Of a DNA stretch of 6,900 nt, positions 1 to 5,516 are shown one piece after another. This stretch comes from an uncultured Collinsella sp. (GTDB lineage: Bacteria; Actinomycetota; Coriobacteriia; Coriobacteriales; Coriobacteriaceae), in NCBI GenBank assembly GCA_938036665.1, contig CALHWR010000025.1:1-6900 (forward strand), written 5' to 3'. Under the pieces are notes generated by a model that searched no databases, was not told the DNA's origin, and saw only the letters and a list, made by a program, of their open reading frames with translations. Position numbers and translations under genes: made by a program. Numbering within the stretch: the first letter of the stretch is position 1; each line of letters opens with the position of its first letter.

Positions 1-30
1 ATGCTCGGGGTCCTTTTTAGTGGGCGCAGT

Positions 31-59
31 TTGAGGTGGGCCGGCTCCCTAACGAAAAT
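31..59 (+). promoter_or_regulatory. Weak candidate promoter before the structured region
   Basis: TTGAGG (31-36) and GAAAAT (54-59) lie 17 bp apart, each matching the sigma-70 consensus at four of six positions. Transcription would start near 66 and run into the terminator at 241-276. A T-run at 14-18, after a GC-rich stretch whose partner would lie outside the window, may be the end of an upstream terminator. Matches this weak arise by chance, so this is a suggestion only. Confidence 0.2.
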
Positions 60-65
60 GCACGG

Positions 66-276
66 AGACGGTCGCGGCAAGAGATGTGGGCTATCGGCTT
101 AGTTGGAGATTCGCGTATGCGGGGTTCTGGCATCGACGGAGAACGTGAAACTCCCCACTGACACGCGGCGGCTGCGGTGCCCGGGCGGATACGCCAGGGA
201 TTCCGCTCGCCGTCTGGCACCCCTGCTGCCATTTGGCTTTCACGCTCGCATTCTTTTGGATGTGAGCGTGTTTTTT
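66..276 (+). ncRNA. Candidate structured small RNA ending at a terminator
   Basis: No reading frame here looks like a protein, but several helices can be drawn. CGCGT 112-116 pairs with ACGCG 163-167, with GGGG 121-124 against CCCC 153-156 inside it. GGTGCC 176-181 pairs with GGCACC 216-221 and encloses a 7-bp helix, 182-188 with 203-209 (one G-U). The series ends in the terminator hairpin at 241-276. Ordered helices followed by a terminator on the same strand fit a small RNA of about 200 nt. I do not recognise the family. The 5' end is a guess. It could instead be the 3' untranslated part of a gene left of the window. Confidence 0.3.
241..276 (+). terminator. Strong intrinsic terminator
   Basis: An 11-bp stem (241-251 with 260-270, one G-U pair) closes an 8-nt loop and is followed at once by six T (271-276). 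This is a textbook Rho-independent terminator for + strand transcription. No protein gene precedes it in the window, so it must end a non-coding transcript or one that starts further upstream. Confidence 0.8.
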
Positions 277-282
277 CACGGC

Positions 283-317
283 ATGCACGGGTCCCCTCGG
301 GTGCACCGTGCATTTTT
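283..317 (+). terminator. Second T-tailed hairpin, possible tandem terminator
   Basis: ATGCACGG (283-290) pairs perfectly with CCGTGCAT (306-313), followed by TTTT (314-317). The 15-nt loop can form a small CCC/GGG inner pairing. It lies just 7 bases after the strong terminator. The 3' arm has another possible partner, TGCACGGT at 536-543, so this hairpin may alternate with the long-range fold described for 303-545. Confidence 0.5.
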
Positions 318-545
318 GGGAGTATTCAGCAGGCCGGGGCGGCTGCATACGCACCGGAAGCGTCTTTTTGGGCCAGCGAGATCCTTCGACAGACTATTTG
401 GGTTGGCGGACGGGGTCCGGCGCGGCGATATCACACGTTTCGCGTCGCGCCGGGCCCCAAAATGACGCCGATTGCGCGGCTTCCCCGATTCGCGGCGTCG
501 CCGACGGGGACCGCGATGCTGAATACTCCGGTTTTTGCACGGTCC
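303..545 (+). repeat. Long-range imperfect inverted repeat, arms about 29 nt
   Basis: The left arm is 303-331 and the right arm is 517-545. Reverse-complementing the right arm gives 22 of 29 matches. There is a perfect 13-bp block (319-331 with 517-529) and a perfect 8-bp block (305-312 with 536-543). Between them lies a mismatched 6-7 nt segment that is T-rich on the + strand on both sides. As RNA this is a two-part closing helix with a U-rich internal loop, enclosing about 185 nt of further hairpins. It could also be read as inverted ends of a tiny non-coding element, but I see no target duplication and no internal gene. Confidence 0.55.
412..458 (+). other. 16-bp GC-rich hairpin
   Basis: Bases 412-427 pair with 443-458 over 16 bp, with two G-U wobbles, around a 15-nt loop of mixed sequence (428-442). 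No T-run follows on either strand, so it is not an intrinsic terminator. Wobbles in place of mismatches favour an RNA stem over a DNA site. It sits as a branch inside the structure closed by 319-331/517-529. Confidence 0.6.
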
Positions 546-562
546 AAGCGGGGGTACGTTGG

Positions 563-589
563 GACGGGAAGGGGTGCCCCCGTCTTTTT
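563..589 (+). terminator. Probable intrinsic terminator of the structured region
   Basis: GACGGG (563-568) pairs with CCCGTC (579-584) around a 10-nt loop, followed by five T (585-589). Two G-U pairs can extend the stem into the T-run. The stem is shorter than that of the terminator at 241-276 but very GC-rich. It comes 18 nt after the long inverted repeat ends, which suits the 3' end of a structured transcript. Confidence 0.6.
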
Positions 590-745
590 ATGCATGACGC
601 AAGCGAAATTATGCAAGACAATAGGGCACCATGCACCGGATACCCAGATTGGGGGCGACATGCGCCGCGATACGGGGTCGGGTGCCTCACCGGGAATAGC
701 CACGAGGGTTACAAAACTATAGAGACATCCAAATATCGCCTAAAA
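590..745 (+). other. Gene-free spacer between structured region and promoter
   Basis: I find no credible coding region. One helix is possible, GGGCACC 624-630 with GGTGCCT 681-687 (one G-U), with a small GGCG/CGCC hairpin (654-657/663-666) inside. From about 700 the sequence shifts from GC-rich to AT-rich, as expected on approach to a promoter. I could not identify a promoter, tRNA or known riboswitch here. Confidence 0.35.
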
Positions 746-778
746 ACCGTTTATCGGAGAATAAATACCGTTCACCGG
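746..778 (+). promoter_or_regulatory. Two operator-like direct repeats, 21 bp apart
   Basis: A 12-base element occurs at 746-757 and again at 767-778, with 10 of 12 bases identical (ACCGTT-Y-A-Y-CGG). Each copy contains CCG-N5-CGG, and the second is a full ACCG-N5-CGGT palindrome. Their 21-bp spacing is two DNA turns, so two protein dimers would bind the same face. They lie just upstream of the predicted -35 at 788, where an activator would sit. No gene for a DNA-binding regulator lies in the window, so the partner is unknown. Confidence 0.4.
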
Positions 779-787
779 TCATAATGA

Positions 788-815
788 TTGTTCTGGCTTT
801 GGGCTTATCTACAAT
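788..815 (+). promoter_or_regulatory. Predicted sigma-70 promoter of the alpha-glucoside PTS operon
   Basis: TTGTTC (788-793) and TACAAT (810-815) are separated by 16 bp in an AT-rich stretch. The -10 matches consensus at five of six positions and the -35 at four. Transcription would start near 822, leaving a leader of about 130 nt before the IIA gene. This is the best promoter candidate I see in 700-950. Confidence 0.5.
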
Positions 816-840
816 AGGTCCCGTAAAAAGAAATGCGGAA

Positions 841-936
841 GGTTACCGAGTCCCTCGGACGTGGGCCTAACCAAAGTCTTTGAACGGATGCGTCTCTATG
901 GACGCATTCGCTTGATTTTGGTTGGGCTATATTTAT
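841..936 (+). promoter_or_regulatory. Leader with competing folds: candidate antitermination switch
   Basis: Two folds share bases. In fold A, GGTTA (841-845) pairs with TAACC (868-872) and encloses CCGAG/CTCGG (846-850/854-858): a 32-nt hairpin with a one-sided 9-nt bulge. In fold B, 864-878 pairs with 914-928 (15 bp, three G-U) and encloses a 10-bp hairpin (885-894/901-910); U-rich sequence follows (929-936). Bases 864-872 cannot be in both. BglG/LicT proteins bind a hairpin of about 30 nt that overlaps a terminator's 5' arm, and the operon encodes such a protein. Fold A lacks the usual two internal loops and the GGCAA box of known RAT sites, so the assignment is inference. Fold B's tail is only moderately U-rich. 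Confidence 0.5.
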
Positions 937-952
937 GAAGGGACATGCCACC

Positions 953-1465
953 ATGGGTTTCTTTTCTCGCCTGATGGGCGGTTCGGATGAGCAGAAGACT
1001 GCATCTTCCGAGTTCGAAATCCTCGCTCCCGTTTCCGGCGAGCTTGTTCATCTGGAAAAAACCAATGACCCCGCTTTTAGCAGCCGTGCCGTGGGCGATG
1101 GCGTTGCCGTGGTTCCCCAAGAGGGAACGGTGTGCGCTCCTGTTTCCGGTACCGTCGCGGCGCTGTTCCCGACCGAGCATGCACTGGGCATCATGTCCGA
1201 CGACAGCTCTGCTCAGGTGATGCTGCATATCGGAATCGACACTGTTAAACTTGAGGGCAAGGGCTTCCATGCGCTTGTTGCCCAGGGTGACCATGTCGAC
1301 GCGGGCCAGCCCCTCGTTGAGGTCGATTTTGACGCGGTTCGCGCCGCTGGCTTCGACCCCACGGTCTTCGTTATCGTGTGCGAGCGTTCGGAGAACTCGA
1401 CTCTTCGTGAGCATGCTTCCGGCCCTGTTGCTGTTAAAGAGCCTGTCGTCTGGCTTTCCGAGTAA
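953..1465 (+). CDS. PTS glucose-type EIIA protein (Crr-like, free-standing)
   Basis: This 170-residue cytoplasmic phosphocarrier belongs to the IIA(Glc) family. It takes phosphate from HPr and hands it to an EIIB domain. After a short N-terminal stretch the family fold begins at about residue 22 with APVSGE, followed by GDGVAVVP, APVSGTV, the PTEHALG motif with His76, and the LHIGIDT motif with His92. His92 corresponds to the phosphorylated His90 of E. coli IIA(Glc), and His76 to its partner His75. Length is normal. I chose the ATG at 953 over one at 935 because GAAGGG (937-942) is well placed for it. It is first in the operon and supplies the IIA function that the EIICB permease at 2438 lacks. 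Whether it also acts in global carbon control cannot be seen here. Confidence 0.93.
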   Translation: MGFFSRLMGGSDEQKTASSEFEILAPVSGELVHLEKTNDPAFSSRAVGDGVAVVPQEGTVCAPVSGTVAALFPTEHALGIMSDDSSAQVMLHIGIDTVKLEGKGFHALVAQGDHVDAGQPLVEVDFDAVRAAGFDPTVFVIVCERSENSTLREHASGPVAVKEPVVWLSE

Positions 1466-1483
1466 ATTCTTGTGGTGGGTACC

Positions 1484-2338
1484 GTGGTTATCAAGCGAGT
1501 TTTCAACAATAACGTCGCAATGGTCACTTCGGACGATGGCTCCGAGCTCATCGTCATCGGCCGAGGCCTCTGCTTTGGCCGCCATGCCGGCGACGCTATC
1601 GACGAGGCGTCGGTCGAAAAGACCTATGCGCTGCAGGAGGGAACTTCTCAGGATTCGCGTACGATTGACCGCTTGGCACATCTTTTGGAGTCCATCCCCA
1701 CCGTCAACCTCGTGATTTCCGAGGACATCGTTCAGATGCTCCGTCGAGAGCTCAATGTTGATATCAACGACAAGATTCTCATTGCTCTCGCAGACCATAT
1801 CAGCCTTGCTTTGGAGCGCGAGCGCAAAGGCGTTCCCTGCGAGAACCCGCTGCTGCTCGAGATCCAGCAGTTCTATCGCAAGGAGTACGCGCTTGCGGGC
1901 CGTGCGCTGCAGATTATCAAGGAGTATATGGGCATCCAGATGAGCGAAGAAGAGCAGGGTTTTATTACGCTGCATATCGTCAACGCCACCATGCCGCAGC
2001 GCTCTGACCGTCTGATTGTTTCGGTCCAGCTTGTTCGCGACGTGCTCGCGATTGTTTCCGAGCACTATGCCACGACCCTTGACGTCACCTCGTTGCCGTA
2101 CGAGCGTTTCGTTCGCCATCTGCAGTTTTTTGCGCAGCGAGCGCTCGATCCCGCGGCGGGGCAGGTCAATGGCGACGCGCTGTTCCGTATCGATGAAACG
2201 GCGTATCCGAGGGCGTTCTCGTGCGCGGAGTCAATTGCCGACCACTTGGCGTCTACCTATAACGTTGTCGTTACCGATGCCGAGAAGAGTTATCTCGCAT
2301 ATCACATTGTTAACCTGCTTGGAGAACCTGGTCTCTAG
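1484..2338 (+). CDS. BglG/LicT-family transcriptional antiterminator with two PRDs
   Basis: This RNA-binding regulator of PTS operons should have 284 residues. The N-terminal co-antiterminator domain (about 1-55) opens with VIKRVFNNN and carries the family's GRG-x-x-FG-x-x-x-GD motif (26-37). PRD1 (about 65-170) has His105 and His164; PRD2 (about 171-284) has His212 and His274. All four usual phosphorylation histidines are present, so both negative control by the cognate EII and positive control through HPr are possible. I prefer the GTG at 1484 because the family normally begins M-x-I-x-x-x-x-N-N-N; the ribosome site is weak (GGTGGG at 1475-1480). GTG codons at 1472 and 1475 are alternatives. 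It starts 18 bp after the IIA gene, so it is autoregulated if the leader at 841-936 is its target. Known relatives mostly control beta-glucoside genes; here the neighbours are alpha-glucoside genes. Confidence 0.92.
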   Translation: MVIKRVFNNNVAMVTSDDGSELIVIGRGLCFGRHAGDAIDEASVEKTYALQEGTSQDSRTIDRLAHLLESIPTVNLVISEDIVQMLRRELNVDINDKILIALADHISLALERERKGVPCENPLLLEIQQFYRKEYALAGRALQIIKEYMGIQMSEEEQGFITLHIVNATMPQRSDRLIVSVQLVRDVLAIVSEHYATTLDVTSLPYERFVRHLQFFAQRALDPAAGQVNGDALFRIDETAYPRAFSCAESIADHLASTYNVVVTDAEKSYLAYHIVNLLGEPGL

Positions 2339-2345
2339 GCATAAC

Positions 2346-2398
2346 GTGCCCACACATCGATTGATATAAGGCAAGGCTCACGGTCTTGTCTAGGGCAC
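2346..2398 (+). promoter_or_regulatory. Nested hairpin between antiterminator and permease genes
   Basis: GTGCCC (2346-2351) pairs perfectly with GGGCAC (2393-2398). It encloses a 9-bp stem, 2369-2377 with 2383-2391 (two G-U pairs), around a 5-nt loop. No T-run follows, so it is not an intrinsic terminator. It could be a processing or stability element that sets permease levels apart from those of the first two genes, or a degenerate second control site like the one after bglG in E. coli. The sequence does not decide between these. Confidence 0.4.
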
Positions 2399-2437
2399 AC
2401 CTATCTCAATTTGCGGAAAAGGAAGGGGAGTACCGCT

Positions 2438-4054
2438 ATGACCGCAAAAAAGAAGTTCAATTTCAAAGCGCCGTTGGAGGTGTTCGCGAAGTCGATCGTT
2501 CAGCCGATGATGTATCTCTCGGTTGCCGGCATCCTGCTCATCGTGGGCATCATTCTGACCAACAAGACCATCTGCGCCGTGGTCCCCGTGCTGGGCTCCG
2601 GCCCGTTCCAGCTTGTGGGCGCCGTTGTCTATCAGTCGCTGATGTTTATCATCAACAACCTCTCGATTTTGTTCTGCGTGGGCATCGCCGGCGCCATGGC
2701 AAAGAAGAACAAGGGCCATGCTTCGCTGATCGCCCTGATGTCGTTCTTCCTGTTCCTGCAGGCCAATAACATCGTGCTCAACGCCACCGGTTCTCTTGCC
2801 GAGGCGAGCGGCATGCTCGGTCTTACCGGAACCGGCCAGAGCACCGTTATGGGCATCCAGGTGCTCGATACCGGCGTGTTTGGCGGCATCATCCTGGGCT
2901 GCATCACCGGTGCCGTGTTCAACAAGTACTCGAACAAACAGTTCCCCATTGCCCTTTCGATGTTCTCGGGCGTTCGCTTTCCGTTCCTGATCATGATCAT
3001 CATCTCCTGGATCATGGGTGCTGGCTTCTGCATCGTTTGGCCTCCGGTTCAGGGTGCCATCTCCTCCGTTGCCGGCATCATTAAGGAGTCGGGCAACATC
3101 GGTCTGTTTATCTACGGCATGCTCAACAAGCTGCTCGTTCCCACCGGTCTGCACCACCTCATCTACACCCCGTTCCAGTTCTCCGATGTGGGCGGCACCC
3201 TTACGCTGGGCGATCAGGTTATCGCCGGTGCCTATCCTATCCGTGTCGCCGAGATGGCAATGACGGGCCAGCCCTTCTCCGATAGCACCTACTTCAACAG
3301 CTACACCTTCAACAACCTGTGGCCCTACATCGGTATCGGTCTCGCCTTTATCTTCACCGCTTACAAGGGGAACAAGGATAAGACCAAGGCCGTTATCATC
3401 CCGCTGATCATCACCGCCGTGCTCTCCTGTGTCACCGAGCCCATGGACTTCCTCTTTGTCTTTGCCGCTCCCGTGCTCTTTGTTGTTCACTCGGTTCTTT
3501 CCGGTATCTTCCTGGTCCTGCTCAAGGTCCTCTCCGTGCCCGCTTCGACTGCAGGCGGCATCATCAACATCGTGGTTTCCAACCTGGTCCTCGGTGTCGA
3601 CAAGACCAACTGGCCGGTTATGCTGGTGCTTGGAGTCGTCAACGCCGCTCTGTACTTCTTCCTCTTCACCTTCCTTATTAAGAAGCTCAACCTCCACACG
3701 CCTGATCGCGAGGAAGAGTCCGAGCTTGCTGAGTCCGTTGCCGAGGGCGAGGCCGCCGCGTCTGTCGCGGTGAAGCAGGGCGCTGTTGCCGCGGCCCCCG
3801 CAGAGGGCGTCGATGCAGGTATTGCCGACCTGGTCGCAGGTCTTGGTGGCAAGGACAACATCGAGGAGCTCGAGAACTGCTTTACGCGTCTCCGCGTGAA
3901 CGTTAAGAACCCGGACCTCATCGATGAGAACCTCATCAACCATGTGCCCAACAGCGGCATCAACCGTAACGGCAACAATATCCAGATCATCTTTGGCATG
4001 AAGGTCGCCGAGATGCGCGACAAGGTCGAAAACGCAATTGAGAAGGAGCAGTAA
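2438..4054 (+). CDS. Alpha-glucoside-specific PTS permease EIICB (GlvC/MalX type)
   Basis: This 538-residue membrane protein imports an alpha-glucoside while phosphorylating it. The EIIC domain (about 11-417) is rich in long hydrophobic segments, for example near 22-41, 59-85, 97-112, 182-201, 318-331, 335-363 and 394-413. It carries GLHHLIYTPFQF (237-248) and a TEP motif (333-335), both typical of the glucose superfamily. A charged then Ala-rich linker (about 423-460) leads to the EIIB domain (about 461-538), where Cys481 in NCFTRLR is the phosphorylated residue. No EIIA domain is attached; the protein at 953 should supply it. The ATG at 2438 has AAGGGGAG (2423-2430) 7 bases upstream; a TTG at 2411 in frame has no such site. 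Alpha specificity rests mainly on the adjacent GH4 gene, as EIIC sequence alone separates substrates poorly. Confidence 0.9.
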   Translation: MTAKKKFNFKAPLEVFAKSIVQPMMYLSVAGILLIVGIILTNKTICAVVPVLGSGPFQLVGAVVYQSLMFIINNLSILFCVGIAGAMAKKNKGHASLIALMSFFLFLQANNIVLNATGSLAEASGMLGLTGTGQSTVMGIQVLDTGVFGGIILGCITGAVFNKYSNKQFPIALSMFSGVRFPFLIMIIISWIMGAGFCIVWPPVQGAISSVAGIIKESGNIGLFIYGMLNKLLVPTGLHHLIYTPFQFSDVGGTLTLGDQVIAGAYPIRVAEMAMTGQPFSDSTYFNSYTFNNLWPYIGIGLAFIFTAYKGNKDKTKAVIIPLIITAVLSCVTEPMDFLFVFAAPVLFVVHSVLSGIFLVLLKVLSVPASTAGGIINIVVSNLVLGVDKTNWPVMLVLGVVNAALYFFLFTFLIKKLNLHTPDREEESELAESVAEGEAAASVAVKQGAVAAAPAEGVDAGIADLVAGLGGKDNIEELENCFTRLRVNVKNPDLIDENLINHVPNSGINRNGNNIQIIFGMKVAEMRDKVENAIEKEQ

Positions 4055-4057
4055 ACA

Positions 4058-5440
4058 ATGATCATTACTCTGTGTGGTGGCGGATCCACCTTTACCCCCG
4101 GCATCGTCAAGTCCATCGCCCTGCGCAAGGACGAGCTCGACGTTGACGAGATTCGTCTGTACGACATCAACGAGGAGCGTCAGCGCAAGATCGGCGTGCT
4201 CGTGGACTGGATTTTGCACGAGGACCTTGGCCTGGACATCAAGCTTACGGTGACCACCGACAAAAAGACGGCTTTTACCGACGCGAGCTTCGTGTTTGCC
4301 CAGATGCGCGTGGGCGGCTACGCCATGCGCGAGCAGGACGAGAAGATTCCGCTGCGCCACGGTTGCGTGGGTCAGGAGACCTGCGGCTGCGGCGGCCTTG
4401 CCTACGGCATGCGCACCATCTTCCCCATGGTCGAGCTGATCGATGACGTTGAGAAGTACGCCAAGAAGGACTACTGGATTCTCAACTACTCCAACCCTGC
4501 TGCCATCGTGTCCGAGGGCTGCCGCGTGCTGCGTCCCAACGCTCGCATCATCAACATCTGCGACATGCCGATCGCGATCATCGACGTGGTTTGCGCCGCA
4601 CTCGATATCGACAAGAAGGATGTCGAGTACGATTACTTTGGCCTCAACCACTTTGGTTGGTTCACCTCGATCCGCCACAAGGGCGAGGAGGTGCTCCCGC
4701 AGCTGCGCGAGTACATCAAGGAGCATGAGATTCTGCTGCCCGACTCCTACCTCAAGGGCATGGGCTCGCTCATGGCAAAGAAGCCCGAGGAGGCCACTGA
4801 CGAGCACCCCGAGCAGAACCGCCACACCAAGGGCAGCTGGTACTACGTCTGGAAGGGCGAGTACGAGATCATGGAGTGCTTCCCGGAGTACCTGCCCAAC
4901 ACGTATCTGAACTACTACCTGCAGCAGAAGGAGTTCGTCGAGCATTCCAACCCCGAGCGCACCCGTGCTAACGAGGTTGAGGAGACGCGCGAGAAGAACC
5001 TCTTCGACGGCATCGACCACTACGAGAAGACCGGCGAGATCGACGAGAGCACGTTCTATGCGGGCAGCCACGGCGACTGGATTGCCGACCTGGCCATCGC
5101 TCTGAAGAACGATACCAAGCAGCGCTTCCTGGTCATTTGCGAGAACAAGGGCGCTATCCCCAACATGCCCTACGACGCCATGGTCGAGCTGCCTGCCTAC
5201 ATTGGCAAGAACGGCCCCGAGGTCATCAGCCGTGACAACATTCCTCTGTTCCAGCAGGGTCTTATGATGCAGCAGCTGAACTCCGAGAAGCTCGTGGTCG
5301 AGGCCACGATCGAGGGTTCGTACGAGAAGGCGCTCAAGGCCTTTACGCTCAACAAGACCGTGCCTTCGATGAAGGTCGCCAAGGAAGTTCTCGACGACAT
5401 GATCGAGGCCAACAAGGGTTACTGGCCCGAGCTTAAGTAA
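4058..5440 (+). CDS. 6-phospho-alpha-glucosidase, glycoside hydrolase family 4
   Basis: This cytoplasmic enzyme should split the imported phospho-disaccharide (for example maltose 6-phosphate or phosphorylated sucrose isomers) to glucose 6-phosphate and a sugar. GH4 enzymes work by an unusual oxidation-elimination route needing NAD+ and a divalent metal, usually Mn2+. The N terminus has a Rossmann motif, GGGSTFTPG (7-15), and Asp36 at the end of the second strand. Next come a GQETCGCGG segment (105-113), NYSNPAA (143-149), the CDMP signature with Cys168 and Asp169, and LNHFGW with His198. Cys and His are the expected metal ligands. CDMP is the signature of alpha-type phosphoglucosidases; beta-type members have a different motif here. 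At 460 residues it is slightly longer than the usual 440. It begins 3 bases after the permease stop, with AAGGAG at 4043-4048, so the two are probably translated together. Relatives are GlvA, MalH and AglB. Confidence 0.95.
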   Translation: MIITLCGGGSTFTPGIVKSIALRKDELDVDEIRLYDINEERQRKIGVLVDWILHEDLGLDIKLTVTTDKKTAFTDASFVFAQMRVGGYAMREQDEKIPLRHGCVGQETCGCGGLAYGMRTIFPMVELIDDVEKYAKKDYWILNYSNPAAIVSEGCRVLRPNARIINICDMPIAIIDVVCAALDIDKKDVEYDYFGLNHFGWFTSIRHKGEEVLPQLREYIKEHEILLPDSYLKGMGSLMAKKPEEATDEHPEQNRHTKGSWYYVWKGEYEIMECFPEYLPNTYLNYYLQQKEFVEHSNPERTRANEVEETREKNLFDGIDHYEKTGEIDESTFYAGSHGDWIADLAIALKNDTKQRFLVICENKGAIPNMPYDAMVELPAYIGKNGPEVISRDNIPLFQQGLMMQQLNSEKLVVEATIEGSYEKALKAFTLNKTVPSMKVAKEVLDDMIEANKGYWPELK

Positions 5441-5472
5441 AAGCAACAGGGTCGCTGGCCGCATACCTGGAG

Positions 5473-5516
5473 CAATGCCCCGTCCACGTGATTGCGTGGG
5501 CGGGGCATTGTCATTT
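5473..5516 (+). terminator. Strong terminator of the alpha-glucoside PTS operon
   Basis: A 16-bp stem (5473-5488 with 5495-5510, one mismatch-equivalent wobble) closes a 6-nt loop and is followed by TCATTT. It starts 32 bases after the GH4 stop codon. The T-tail is poor, but the stem is very stable and the position is right. It separates the sugar operon from the redox gene at 5697. Confidence 0.85.

Larger units (their letters stand above)
303..589 (+). ncRNA. Candidate multi-branched structured RNA, family unknown
   Basis: The closing helices (305-312/536-543 and 319-331/517-529) enclose a second-level helix, 402-408 with 499-505 (7 bp, one G-U). That helix encloses two hairpins: a 16-bp one (412-427/443-458) and a helix at 465-470/493-498. 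A T-tailed hairpin at 563-589 gives a natural 3' end. So many nested pairings on one strand, with a terminator after them and no plausible protein, suggest a functional RNA of roughly 250-290 nt. I tested it mentally against tRNA, RNase P RNA, tmRNA and common riboswitches and saw no match. The fold was found by eye, and GC-rich DNA gives some pairing by chance. Confidence 0.4.

Noticed and set aside
139..205. Cobalamin-riboswitch-like pieces (GTGAAACTCC, CCACTGACA, GCCAGGGA) in order
   Set aside because: The order is suggestive, but the conserved core between them and the 5' boxes are missing and spacing is wrong. No cobalamin gene follows. A covariance-model search for RF00174 would settle it.
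349..369. ACGC/GCGT hairpin followed by five T as a further terminator
   Set aside because: The stem is only 4 bp, too weak to call alone. It is counted only in the observation on T-run bias.
177..784. Open frames of 158-181 codons on the + strand (177-722 and 308-784)
   Set aside because: They overlap each other in different frames and cross the predicted terminators. They have no clear ribosome site and read as Arg/Gly/Pro-rich sequence without domains, as expected from GC-rich non-coding DNA.
1472..1483. Upstream GTG start codons for the antiterminator
   Set aside because: They would add three or four residues before the conserved VIKRVFNNN start of the family and have no better ribosome site, so 1484 is preferred.
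896..2119. A 407-codon open frame on the - strand opposite the IIA and antiterminator genes
   Set aside because: Same cause: it is antisense to two genes with all catalytic motifs intact, and shows no domain of its own.
2361..2378. GATTG followed by GGCAAGGC, resembling the two conserved parts of a LicT/SacY RAT site
   Set aside because: The distance between the parts is about eight bases too short to form the apical stem of a RAT, and no terminator overlaps it.
2390..5464. A 1024-codon open frame on the - strand opposite the permease and GH4 genes
   Set aside because: It is the mirror of two well-supported genes with GC-rich codon use, which removes stop codons from this antisense frame. 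Its sequence is Asp/His/Val/Leu-rich with no recognisable domain.
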